Shown here: positions 37,991 through 46,145 of the stretch, in pieces | How the letters are laid out: each line of letters starts with the position of its first letter | How positions within the stretch are numbered: the stretch's first letter is position 1 | NCBI GenBank assembly: GCA_026647565.1 | Contig: JAPKGU010000006.1 | Coordinates: 1 to 49,206 of the forward strand | Direction of reading: 5' to 3' | DNA from: Phycisphaerales bacterium | Lineage (GTDB): Bacteria; Planctomycetota; Phycisphaerae; Phycisphaerales; UBA1924 | DNA length: 49,206 bases | Notes under the pieces: generated by a model | Told to the model about the DNA's origin: nothing | The model's input: only the letters and a program-made list of their open reading frames with translations | The model's database searches: none | Program-made: the position numbers and the translations under genes

Positions 37991-39682
37991 ATGAACCGTC
38001 TGAATCTCGCACATTCCCCTGATGCGGACGACATGGCGATGTGGTGGCCGCTCGCCGGGATGCGGGATCGCAGGGGCAGGCCTTTCGAAGGTGCGGACGG
38101 GAGGCCGGCGCTCGATACCGGCGGATTTGTGTTCGAGACGATCGAGGCGGACATTCAGGTGCTGAACGTGCGTGCGATGGAGCGGGGAGATCTGGAGATC
38201 ACAGCGGTCTCGGCGGGGGTGTACCCGAGGATTGCCGAGAAGTACCGGATCACGAGGTGCGGGGCCTCCATCGGGGTGTCATACGGACCGAAACTGGTCG
38301 TGAGGGCGGAGAGCGAGCCGGCGACCCTGGCGGAGCTCATCGACTCGGGGACAACGGTCGCGATTCCGGGGCGGCACACGACGGCGTATCTCGTGCTCCG
38401 GGCGTTGTCGGGTCGCGTGTTTCCCGTGCTCGAGATGCCCTTTCACGAGATCGTCGATGCGGTGATGTCGGGACGTGTCGGAGCCGGGCTGCTGATCCAC
38501 GAGGCGCAGGTGTCCCCGGAGTCGCTCGGGCTTCGGGTCGTGACGCACCTCGGGCCGGCGTGGACCGAGCGGACGGGCGGGCCGCTGCCCCTGGGATTGA
38601 ACGTGATTCGGCGTGACCTCGACTCGCGGCACGGTGCGGGGACGTGCGAGCATGTCGCGGGCCTGCTTCGTCGGTCGGTGCGGCACGCGATCGACCATCC
38701 GGAGCGGACGAGGGCGTTCCTTCTGGCACGGAGCGAGGACCGGCCGGAGTGGCGCGATAGAGGGCTGCTTGATCGGTATCTGGGCATGTACGTCAATGAG
38801 CAGACGGTCGACTTCGGCGAGGGGGGAGTCGAGGCGCTTCGGGCGCTGTATCGTGAGGGCGCGGGAGCGGGGCTGTGCGACGATCCGGGCGTGATCGAGC
38901 GATCTGATCGGATGAGTCCGCGGCTGTTTGGCGTCGATGGAGGCACGAGCATGACGAGCGATGCGAAGGTGATCGGGATCCGGCGCGGCGAGGCGGGACT
39001 TGTGTTCGATGTTCCGGGAGCGCCGGCGATCCCGCTTCGGCACATCATCGGTATCGGTCGGAACTACGCGGAGCACGCCAAGGAGCAGGCGGCGGACGTG
39101 CCCGAGCGGCCGATGGTGTTCACCAAGAACCCGATGGCGGCGTGCCTGAACGGGGATGACATCGTGGTGCCGCGCGTATGCCAGGACAGGGAGCAGGTGG
39201 ATTGGGAGGCGGAGCTGGCGGTGGTGATCGGGCGAGACGCGAAGGACGTGCCGCTTGATCGGGCGCTCGGCTTCGTGCTTGGGTACGCGTGCGCGAACGA
39301 TGTGTCGGCGCGATGGTGGCAGAAGGAGGGAGCGGGTGGCCAGTTCTGTCGCGGGAAGTCGTTTGACACGTTCTGCCCGATCGGGCCTGTGATTGTTCCG
39401 GCGCGTTCAGTGCCCGACCCGCAGGGGCTTCGGGTGCGTTGCCGCGTGAATGGGGCGACGATGCAGGACGGTCACACGCGGGACATGATTTTCCCGGTGG
39501 CGCGTCTGGTGTCGGATCTCTCGCAGGGGACGACGCTGCAGGCAGGGACGGTGATCCTGACGGGAACGCCGAGCGGGGTTGGGATGGCGAGGAAGCCCCC
39601 GGTGTGGCTGCGGCACGGTGACGAGGTGGAGGTTGAGATCGACGGGCTCGGCGTGCTTCGGAACCGGGTGAGATTCGAGTGA
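37991..39682 (+). CDS. mqnD: MqnD (1,4-dihydroxy-6-naphthoate synthase) read-through fused to a fumarylacetoacetate-hydrolase-family domain
   Basis: 563 residues with no stop between two proteins that are normally separate. Residues 1-305 are MqnD of the futalosine menaquinone pathway: LNLAHSPDADDMAMWWPL, ITAVSAGVYP, GRHTTAYL and LLIHEAQ with His170. Residues about 322-563 are a FAH-fold enzyme: HIIGIGRNYAEHAKEQ, metal Glu406/Glu408 (DWEAELAVVIG), Asp437 (ANDVSARWWQ) and TGTPSGVGMARKPP. The joining segment (306-321) looks like translated intergenic DNA. An ATG at 38951 preceded by GGAGG at 7 nt marks the old FAH start, so FAH may also be made alone. The first start (37991) has no ribosome site. 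Confidence 0.88.
   Translation: MNRLNLAHSPDADDMAMWWPLAGMRDRRGRPFEGADGRPALDTGGFVFETIEADIQVLNVRAMERGDLEITAVSAGVYPRIAEKYRITRCGASIGVSYGPKLVVRAESEPATLAELIDSGTTVAIPGRHTTAYLVLRALSGRVFPVLEMPFHEIVDAVMSGRVGAGLLIHEAQVSPESLGLRVVTHLGPAWTERTGGPLPLGLNVIRRDLDSRHGAGTCEHVAGLLRRSVRHAIDHPERTRAFLLARSEDRPEWRDRGLLDRYLGMYVNEQTVDFGEGGVEALRALYREGAGAGLCDDPGVIERSDRMSPRLFGVDGGTSMTSDAKVIGIRRGEAGLVFDVPGAPAIPLRHIIGIGRNYAEHAKEQAADVPERPMVFTKNPMAACLNGDDIVVPRVCQDREQVDWEAELAVVIGRDAKDVPLDRALGFVLGYACANDVSARWWQKEGAGGQFCRGKSFDTFCPIGPVIVPARSVPDPQGLRVRCRVNGATMQDGHTRDMIFPVARLVSDLSQGTTLQAGTVILTGTPSGVGMARKPPVWLRHGDEVEVEIDGLGVLRNRVRFE
38939..38953 (+). promoter_or_regulatory. Internal ribosome site and ATG within the mqnD-FAH frame
   Basis: GGAGG (38939-38943), 7 nt, then ATG (38951), in frame with the FAH domain. 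The spacing and strength are better than at the annotated start of the fused gene. It suggests separate initiation of a 243-residue FAH protein. Confidence 0.6.
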
Positions 39683-39684
39683 GA

Positions 39685-40317
39685 TCAGATGTGCCGCGTC
39701 TCGCTGGCCGTCGGGATGGGCTGTGTCATGGCCGGGGCCGCGACGCGGGGCACGATGCGCTCGGCGTCGCTTGAGAGCTCGAAGAAGGTCTCGGGCTTGA
39801 AGCCGAAGATCGAGGCGACGATGTTGGTCGGAACGGTCTGACAGAGTTGGTTCATCTCGCGAACGTTGGCGTTGAAGAAGCGGCGTGCGGCGGCGATGCG
39901 GTCCTCTGTGAGCGCGAGCTCCTGCTGGAGCGACATGAAATGGGAGTCGGCCTTGAGGTTCGGGTACCGCTCCGAGATCACGAAGAGACTCTTCAGGCCC
40001 AGGAGGAGTGAGGACTCGTCGGCGGCGTGCTCGCCGACGTTTGCGTGGGCGCCGATCGCCTTGGATCGGAGGGAAGTGACTCGATCGAGGACGTCCCTTT
40101 CGTGTGCGGCGTATCCCTTGACGGTTTCGACGAGGTTGGGGATGAGGTCGTAGCGACGCTTGAGCTCAACGTCGATGTCGGCCCAGCTCTCCCTGATGTG
40201 CTGGCGTGTGCGGGCGAGCCGGTTGAAGGTGGCGATGAGCCAGATGGCGGGAAGCAGGAGGACGGCACCGGCGATCGCGAGCACGACGCCTGCGGGGATG
40301 GACTCAGCGAGCGTCAC
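39685..40317 (-). CDS. lemA: LemA family protein
   Basis: 210 residues. One N-terminal membrane helix (about 7-30, VVLAIAGAVLLLPAIWLIATF), then the LemA helical bundle: RQHIRESWADIDVELKRRYDLIPNLVETVKGYAAHE is spread over about 38-73, with EDRIAAARRFFNANVREMN near 155 and SIFGFKPETFFE near 180. Function of the family is unsettled. The GTG start at 40317 has GGGAGG 5 nt upstream and overlaps the stop of the upstream gene by four bases (GTGA), so the two membrane proteins are coupled. Confidence 0.92.
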   Translation of the reverse strand: MTLAESIPAGVVLAIAGAVLLLPAIWLIATFNRLARTRQHIRESWADIDVELKRRYDLIPNLVETVKGYAAHERDVLDRVTSLRSKAIGAHANVGEHAADESSLLLGLKSLFVISERYPNLKADSHFMSLQQELALTEDRIAAARRFFNANVREMNQLCQTVPTNIVASIFGFKPETFFELSSDAERIVPRVAAPAMTQPIPTASETRHI

Positions 40318-41048
40318 GTGGGCCTCCCGTGTGATTCGTCGAGTGCATGGAGCGTGTGTCTGGGCCATCGCCGGAAGAACCCTACAGCCCATGCGACCAT
40401 GACAGGGTATTGCTCGGGACTCCAGCGGGTCGCGCCGTCGGTGATGATAAAGTCTCCCCGCTCAAGCTCGAGGGCGCCGGGAAGCCCGGCGAGCAGGTAC
40501 TCCATCATGTCGGCCGTGATGAGGTCGTAGGCAAAGCGTTTGTCTCGGCTCTGGACGTGGAACTTGCGGCTGAACTCGGCGGATTCAAAGTCGATGTCGT
40601 CGAAGCCCATGGCGCCCGCGAGCTTGTCGAGGACGTGCTCCCGTCGGACGCGAAGGTCCGGGAGGCGAGCGAAGGGGGTTCGCAGAATCAGGTACGAGAA
40701 CCGGTAGTGGGTGGTGGACGTGGACTTGCCGGTTGAGCGGGTGATCTGGTAGTGGAAGTCTCCCATCTGCGCACCGAACGCGCGATCATCGATGCGCAGC
40801 GGGCCTGACATCGTGTTGTAAGCGAACCGGTTGGACCCGCGCTGGAACGGCTCGAAGTGGCGGAAGCGATCGTCGTGAGAGCGGTCGCGTCGCGGATCGA
40901 ACGTCCAACCCTGGGCCTCGGCAAAGGCCCGAAGGGCCGCAAGGCGTCTCTGATTCGCTTGGTGCGCCAGGATCGCGCCGAAGATGATGAGGAAAAGGGC
41001 AATGGCGACGCCGGCGGCGATGAGAAAGGTTGTGAGGGCGTCGTTCAC
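40314..41048 (-). CDS. Membrane-anchored protein of unknown function, paired with LemA
   Basis: 244 residues. One N-terminal membrane helix (about 7-29, FLIAAGVAIALFLIIFGAILA), then a short basic stretch and a soluble domain with many aromatic/basic residues: FAEAQGWTFDPRRD, FQRGSNRFAYNTMSG, YRFSYLILRTPFARLPDLRVR and MMEYLLAG. I do not recognise a named family. The opposite end resembles proteins that compare a cell-surface signal, but this is impression only. GTG start with GGAGG 8 nt upstream. It overlaps lemA by four bases. Confidence 0.75.
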   Translation of the reverse strand: MNDALTTFLIAAGVAIALFLIIFGAILAHQANQRRLAALRAFAEAQGWTFDPRRDRSHDDRFRHFEPFQRGSNRFAYNTMSGPLRIDDRAFGAQMGDFHYQITRSTGKSTSTTHYRFSYLILRTPFARLPDLRVRREHVLDKLAGAMGFDDIDFESAEFSRKFHVQSRDKRFAYDLITADMMEYLLAGLPGALELERGDFIITDGATRWSPEQYPVMVAWAVGFFRRWPRHTLHALDESHGRPT

Positions 41049-41171
41049 GCGTGCCGCCTCCGATGGACTCGGTGCCCAGCGTACCTTGTGTCACCGGGCG
41101 TCGCTCCGCTGCGTATCGTTGCCACGAGAGGGCGGGCGGTTTCACGGGGCCCTCGGAGAGACTTTCCAGCG

Positions 41172-41648
41172 ATGTCAGGGAAGAAGGTCAAGAACGACGC
41201 GCCGGTGATCGAGAACCGCCGCGCACGGTTCGATTACTTCATCCACGACACGCTGGAGACGGGGATCGTTCTCGACGGCACGGAGGTGAAGCCGATCCGG
41301 GCGGGGAACTGCTCGATCGGCGAGGGTTACGTCAAGGTTGAGATCAGCCCGCCTCGCCTTCTGCTGTTCGGAATGACCGTGGGGGAGTACCAGCCGGCGG
41401 GGAGCCGTCAGCACGTGTCGGATCGTGCGCGCACATTGCTGGCGCACAGGAGCGAGATCGAGAAGCTGCACCGTCAGGTGATGCAGAAGGGCATGACGAT
41501 CGTGCCGCTGCGCCTGTACTTCAAGAACGGGTACGCAAAGGTGCTGATCGGGGTCGCGGAGGGCAAGGCGGCGCACGACAAGCGCGAATCGATCGCGGAG
41601 CGCGAGGCGAAGCGAGACATGGACCGTGCGATGTCGAGGCGGTTGTGA
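41172..41648 (+). CDS. smpB: SsrA-binding protein SmpB
   Basis: 158 residues, standard. NRRARFDYFIHDTLETGIVLDGTEVKPIRAG spans about 12-42; SIGEGYVKV, then MQKGMTIVPLRLYFKNGYAKVLIGVA and the basic tail KRESIAEREAKRDMDRAMSRRL that sits in the ribosomal mRNA channel. It partners tmRNA in trans-translation; ssrA itself is not in the window. The ATG at 41172 begins the conserved protein; the ribosome site is weak (GGAGAG 13 nt away). Confidence 0.96.
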   Translation: MSGKKVKNDAPVIENRRARFDYFIHDTLETGIVLDGTEVKPIRAGNCSIGEGYVKVEISPPRLLLFGMTVGEYQPAGSRQHVSDRARTLLAHRSEIEKLHRQVMQKGMTIVPLRLYFKNGYAKVLIGVAEGKAAHDKRESIAEREAKRDMDRAMSRRL

Positions 41649-41660
41649 GGAGCGTGAGGG

Positions 41661-42104
41661 TCAGATGCCCTTGCCGCGGCTGGAACGTGCGAGTCGAACG
41701 GCGAGGGCGGCGCGTCGCTTCTCGCGGTTGACGCGTTCGACTTCGGCCTGCCGATCGGCGGCGTCCTTCGGGGCCTCGCGCCTGTTGGCGGCATCGAGTT
41801 CGGCCTGGGCTTCGGCTTCGGTGAGGTTCTCGGTTGGTGTGGCGCGTTCGGCGAGGATCGTGAGTGTGTCGCCGGCCATTTGCACGAAGCCGCCGTCGAC
41901 CAGGTAGGAGCGTGTGCCGCCCGAGTTGGACTCGGAGAATCGGACGGAGAGCTCGCCGAGGCCGAGGCGCGCAACGATGGGAGCGCGTCCCGGGAGAACG
42001 CCGAAGAGGCCGTCCCACGCGGGGATGGAGGCGTAAGCGATCTGCTCGTCGAGGAGGGATTCGGTGGGGGTTACAAGGCGGCAGCGGAAGGTCTTGGAGG
42101 CCAT
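41661..42104 (-). CDS. atpC: ATP synthase F1 epsilon subunit
   Basis: 147 residues. The beta-sandwich domain (FRCRLVTPTESLLDEQIAYASIPAWDGLFGVLPGRAPIVARLGLGEL spans about 5-51, with YLVDGGFVQMAGDTLTILAE after it) is clear. The C-terminal helices (ENLTEAEAQAELDAANR and VERVNREKRRAALAVRLA) complete it. GGAG is 6 nt before the ATG at 42104. Normally it follows atpD; here the upstream neighbour is a divergent permease gene, and no other atp gene is visible. Confidence 0.93.
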   Translation of the reverse strand: MASKTFRCRLVTPTESLLDEQIAYASIPAWDGLFGVLPGRAPIVARLGLGELSVRFSESNSGGTRSYLVDGGFVQMAGDTLTILAERATPTENLTEAEAQAELDAANRREAPKDAADRQAEVERVNREKRRAALAVRLARSSRGKGI

Positions 42105-42224
42105 GCTCAACTCCGATGGTGCCGGCGGGCTGGAGTGGATCCGATCCGGCGGGAACGATGGTAGACCGGGAGTCGGGGGCGCGTCGCCTCCGGACGGCGT
42201 TCGTCAGGCGTCGAGCCGGGTTGG

Positions 42225-43220
42225 GTGGATTATCCTCTGACCGTGGCACGGCGCACGATGGCGACGATCGGTGTGCTTCTCCTGTTGGTCACGGGGGCGG
42301 TTGTGCTCCGGATTTCACTCGGTTCGGGTGGGCTGTCATGGCCGGAAGCCGAGATTCGCGGGCTGCGTTTGCATCGCATCGCCCTGGCGATGGTGTGCGG
42401 ATCGGCGCTGGCTGTTGCCGGCGTGGTGCTGCAGGCCTTCCTGCGGAACCCGCTGGCATCTCCGGACCTCACGGGTGTGGCGGCGGGATCCGGACTGGGG
42501 CTCCTGATCGCGGCGTACGTCGCGTATCGGATGGGAGAGGTGTTGGCACCTGCGTTGTTTGGGCCGGCGGCGATGACCGGCGCGCTCCTGACGCTGGCCT
42601 TGGTAGGACTGGCATCCAGGCGCGGGGGCCGATCTGATCCGGTCGCGATGGTGCTGATCGGGGTTTCAGTCGGCATTCTGGCCTCTGCGCTCGGAATGCT
42701 TGTGCAGCAGATGATGCCACCCGATCCGTCGAGGTCCGTCACGCGATGGCTGATCGGATCGCTGGATGAGCACGCGTCGGTGCGCCTGGTCGTCGCTTCC
42801 GGGGCGATTGTGGCGTCGGCGATCGGATTGGTCGTGATGGTGGGGCCGTCGATCGATGCCGCTGCGCTCTGCGACGAGGAAGCGGCTTCTGTCGGGGTCC
42901 GGATCGGTCCGCTGCGTTGGCTGATGTTCGTGCTCGCGGGCGTGCTCACGGCGGTCGCTGTGGTGCTTGGAGGACCGATCGGGTTCGTGGGTCTGGTCTG
43001 CCCGCACCTGGTGCGGTCGTTTGCGGGACCGTCGCATCGCGGGCTGGTCGTCGGTGCGGCGATCGCGGGCGCGCTCATGCTGGTGAGCGCTGACGTGGTG
43101 GTGCGGCTGGTCGATCTTGGACACGGGCGACTTCCGATCGGTGTGGTGACAGCGATCGTTGGTGCGCCCGTGCTCATCGCGATGCTCCGCAGGGGCGTCG
43201 GTGCATGGGGCGGAGCGTGA
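42225..43220 (+). CDS. FecCD-family ABC transporter permease (iron/B12/haem type)
   Basis: 331 residues with about nine to ten hydrophobic segments. Typical blocks are RLHRIALAMVCGSALAVAGVVLQ then FLRNPLASPDLTGVAAGSGLG, ASVGVRIGPLRW, and GGPIGFVGLVCPHLVRSFAGPSHR with the cytoplasmic coupling region. Members import Fe-siderophore, haem or cobalamin with an ATPase and a binding protein; neither is visible here. The start is uncertain: GTG 42225, GTG 42243 or ATG 42258, none with a good ribosome site. The next gene starts 2 bp after its stop. Confidence 0.88.
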   Translation: MDYPLTVARRTMATIGVLLLLVTGAVVLRISLGSGGLSWPEAEIRGLRLHRIALAMVCGSALAVAGVVLQAFLRNPLASPDLTGVAAGSGLGLLIAAYVAYRMGEVLAPALFGPAAMTGALLTLALVGLASRRGGRSDPVAMVLIGVSVGILASALGMLVQQMMPPDPSRSVTRWLIGSLDEHASVRLVVASGAIVASAIGLVVMVGPSIDAAALCDEEAASVGVRIGPLRWLMFVLAGVLTAVAVVLGGPIGFVGLVCPHLVRSFAGPSHRGLVVGAAIAGALMLVSADVVVRLVDLGHGRLPIGVVTAIVGAPVLIAMLRRGVGAWGGA

Positions 43221-43222
43221 GC

Positions 43223-44434
43223 ATGGTGATCCGGCGGCATCCGGGTGATTTCGTCGTTCGCGAGGTGCTCACGGCGGAGGCGAGCCGCGAGATCCGTGAG
43301 CTGCCCGGGCCGAGGGCCCGGTATGCGGTGTATCGGGTGGAACGCGAGTCGATGACGACGCCCGATGCGGCGAAACGGCTGGCGGGGCTGCTCGGGGCGA
43401 AGCCGGGGGGTTTGTCGTGGGCGGGCTTGAAGGACAAGCACGCGCGGACGATGCAGCACATGACGGTGCCCGTGGTGGGCGGGCCGATGTCGATGGCGCG
43501 ACGCGTCGAGGTCGAGGGTTTCGCTGGGGAACTGATCGGATGGAGCGAACTCGAGGCGGACGCGTCGTGGATCCGAGCGAACGCGTTCGCGATTGTGGTG
43601 CGCGGGATGTCGGCGGAGCGTTCGGCGGCGATGCTGGATGTTGTGCGAGCGAGGTGCGATGATCGGGGTGGTGCGGGCCTGGCGTTTGTGAACTACTTCG
43701 GTCTGCAGCGGTTTGCGTCGGCCCGACACGGCCAGGGATTCGCCGCGCGGGCGCTGGTCGCCGGGGACTTTGAGCGTGCGATGAGGCTGCTGATCGGGAC
43801 ACCGACCCGCAAGGAGACGGGGACCAGACGCGTCGCGAGCCGGCTGCTGGCGTCGAAGTGGGGGATGTGGGCCGAGCTCGCGTCGGAACTCAGGGCGGGG
43901 GCGGAGCGCCGTGCGGCCGAGGTCCTCGCAAGGGGAGGCGGCTTTCGCGAGTCGTTCGAGTCGCTGCCGCACTTCACGAAGCAGATGTGCGTGGAGGCGT
44001 ACCAGTCGTGGCTGTGGAACCGGATCGCGGGAGGTGTGGTCGGGATCGACGCGGGAAACACGCTCGTTCCTCCGCAGCCGGAGACGATCGAGGCGGCGGT
44101 TCGGAGCGTGTCGATCGCGATGCCTGGTCCCGGAGCGTCGTTCGAGGGAGACGCCGGGGGGGCCGCGGCGCGGGTGATGGAGGCAGAGGGTGTGACGCTC
44201 GACGGATTGCGCGTGCCCGGCGTTCGAAGGCCTGTGTTCGGCACGCCGACGAGACCCTTGGTGGTGAGGGGGGAAGATGTTGCCGTCCAAGGCCCAGAGC
44301 GTGATGAGTGCGGCGGCGCGAGCGACTCCAAGGTGATGCTGTCGTTCCTGCTGCCACGAGGCGCGTACGCGACGGTGCTCCTGGCAGCGATCGAGCAGTG
44401 GGCCACGGGGCGCGGGATCAGGCCCCGGGCTTGA
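43223..44434 (+). CDS. truD: tRNA pseudouridine(13) synthase TruD
   Basis: 403 residues. Catalytic Asp motif AGLKDKHARTMQ (about residue 74), FVVREV at the N-terminus, the TruD block NYFGLQRF and the insertion domain between about 190 and 330, including HFTKQMCVEAYQSWLWNRI. It isomerises U13 of tRNA. The ATG at 43223 follows GGAG by 7 nt. The start lies 2 bp after the permease stop, so the genes form an unlikely-looking operon. The 3' end overlaps the opposing pseudouridine synthase gene by 17 bp. Confidence 0.93.
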   Translation: MVIRRHPGDFVVREVLTAEASREIRELPGPRARYAVYRVERESMTTPDAAKRLAGLLGAKPGGLSWAGLKDKHARTMQHMTVPVVGGPMSMARRVEVEGFAGELIGWSELEADASWIRANAFAIVVRGMSAERSAAMLDVVRARCDDRGGAGLAFVNYFGLQRFASARHGQGFAARALVAGDFERAMRLLIGTPTRKETGTRRVASRLLASKWGMWAELASELRAGAERRAAEVLARGGGFRESFESLPHFTKQMCVEAYQSWLWNRIAGGVVGIDAGNTLVPPQPETIEAAVRSVSIAMPGPGASFEGDAGGAAARVMEAEGVTLDGLRVPGVRRPVFGTPTRPLVVRGEDVAVQGPERDECGGASDSKVMLSFLLPRGAYATVLLAAIEQWATGRGIRPRA

Positions 44435-46145
44435 TCGCGCGGATCGCGAGGAACATCGGGATCTCGCGCCGGGAGCGATTCTCCTCGGCGGCCCGCGGCC
44501 CCGGCTTGCTCGTTCTTGAACTGGGCCACTCTTCGATCGCGTCCACGAGCATTCCCGAGTCTCGGATCGCACGCACGTACGTCTGGAGCGGGCGGTGGTA
44601 GGTGAGCGTGAGCACCGGCTGTTCGCCCTTGGCGACCTCGCCAGGGTTCATGACGATTTCCTTCACGCCGATTGAGAGGTATCCATCGACGCGCCGGAAC
44701 TGGCGTCCGACATGCTCGGCCGGGCGAGCGGGCCTTCCCGGGCGCGGGTTTCGGGTGGGAGGGCGGAGGCCGGTGTCGTCGTCCTCCGACCAGCCCCAGC
44801 GCGTCTGCCCCGGCGAGCGGAACGCGGGATGGAGAATGACGGCCACGAATCGCCCTCCGGGTCGCAGCGCGTTGGAGCATCCCCGCATGACGGGTTCGAG
44901 CGGATCGATGTTCATGAGAGCCATGACGGACGCGATCGCGTCGAGGTCCCGCAGTCCTGTCGTTTCGAGTTGGCGGGCGTCTGCGACCATGTACTCCGGC
45001 CGGCCCGGTCGTGGCGTCTCGCGTGATCTCGCGGCGTCGATGAGCTGGGGGGAGGCATCGACGCCGAACGCGACGGCGCCGAGCTGGGCGAGCATGCGGC
45101 AGAGCACGCCCTGGCCGCAAGCCACATCGAGCACACGCTGGCCCTGCTTGGCGTCGATCAGACCGAGCGTGCCGGGGAGGATGACGGTTCGGTACAGATC
45201 GCTGCCCCGATCGTCGATGAGGGAGTCATACCACGTGGCGACATGGTCCCACGAGCCGTCGGCGGGCTTCTCGGCGGGCGATGAGGGCGCGAGCACGACG
45301 CGCGGCTCGGCGTCGGTGGGCGGCTGCTTGTCGACGGCGGTCCAGAACTTCTCCGGAGCGGGGCTGAGGAACTTGACGCTCTGACCGGTTGCCGGATGTC
45401 TGAAGCCGAGTTCGGTGGCGTGAAGGCCGACGCGTCCGAGAGGACCGCCCGCCTTGCCGTATCGGGGATCTCCGGTGATGGGGTGCCCGATGGAGGCCAT
45501 GTGCACGCGGATCTGGTGCTTCCGACCGGTCTCGAGGCGGACCTGGGCGAGGGATCGCCCATTGGCGCGGGCGATGACCCGGTAGTGCGTGATTGCGAGA
45601 CGCGGGGTGTCGACGCCTCTGTCGCCGAGCGAGACGCCGGGGCTTGAGGTTGCGGGGAGCGACTCGACCGAGCCGTCCGCCAGCTCGCGAACAAGACTCT
45701 GGATGGTTCCCATCGCGTCGTCGGGCGCGTCGGGCAGGAGCGTGCCCTCGACGAGCGCGTGGTAGAGCCGGTGGACGCGTTTGGCGCGAAAGTCCTCCTT
45801 GAGGGACGAGAACGCTCGCTCGGTCTTCGCGAAGACCAGAAGTCCCGACGCTTCCTGGTCCAGGCGGTGGATCACGTAGACACGCGCATCGCGACCGCCT
45901 CGAGAGCGAGCGAGGGCCTTGAGCGTGTCGAAGACGCTGTATCGCTTCTTGTCGCCCGGCGCGGCAACGGAGAGAAGACCCGGCGGTTTGTCGACGACGA
46001 TGACGTCGCGGTCTTCGTGGACGATCTTCAATCCCGCGGGGAGGGTGACGGCTCGGACGCCTCTTCCGAGCGAGACGCGTGCCTTCTTCGGCGTGTGGGA
46101 CTTGCGGGTCGGCCCTTCGACGCCCGTGCTTCGCTTAGCGGCCAT
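44418..46145 (-). CDS. RluA-family pseudouridine synthase fused to a SAM methyltransferase
   Basis: 575 residues. Residues about 35-275 are an RluA-type synthase: VIVVDKPPGLLSV, catalytic Asp96 in HRLDQEASGLLVFAKT and the RNA-binding block GRKHQIRVHMASIGHPITGD. A Pro-rich linker (about 273-297) leads to a class I methyltransferase (about 298-575) with motif I VLDVACGQG (338-346), GVDASPQLID and DAIASVMALMNIDPLEP. One enzyme may both isomerise and methylate rRNA or couple two RNA modifications (inference). The ATG has GAGG 9 nt upstream and overlaps the coaB stop by 11 bp; the 3' end converges on truD. Confidence 0.9.
   Translation of the reverse strand: MAAKRSTGVEGPTRKSHTPKKARVSLGRGVRAVTLPAGLKIVHEDRDVIVVDKPPGLLSVAAPGDKKRYSVFDTLKALARSRGGRDARVYVIHRLDQEASGLLVFAKTERAFSSLKEDFRAKRVHRLYHALVEGTLLPDAPDDAMGTIQSLVRELADGSVESLPATSSPGVSLGDRGVDTPRLAITHYRVIARANGRSLAQVRLETGRKHQIRVHMASIGHPITGDPRYGKAGGPLGRVGLHATELGFRHPATGQSVKFLSPAPEKFWTAVDKQPPTDAEPRVVLAPSSPAEKPADGSWDHVATWYDSLIDDRGSDLYRTVILPGTLGLIDAKQGQRVLDVACGQGVLCRMLAQLGAVAFGVDASPQLIDAARSRETPRPGRPEYMVADARQLETTGLRDLDAIASVMALMNIDPLEPVMRGCSNALRPGGRFVAVILHPAFRSPGQTRWGWSEDDDTGLRPPTRNPRPGRPARPAEHVGRQFRRVDGYLSIGVKEIVMNPGEVAKGEQPVLTLTYHRPLQTYVRAIRDSGMLVDAIEEWPSSRTSKPGPRAAEENRSRREIPMFLAIRAIKPGA

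Noticed and set aside
35563-38014. Two 490-codon open frames antisense to the B12/GTPase, phosphatase and mqnD genes
   Set aside because: They overlap well-supported genes completely and translate into Arg/Pro/His-rich text without domains.
42230-44572. A 780-codon minus-strand frame over the permease and truD genes
   Set aside because: Shadow of two clear genes; low-complexity translation.
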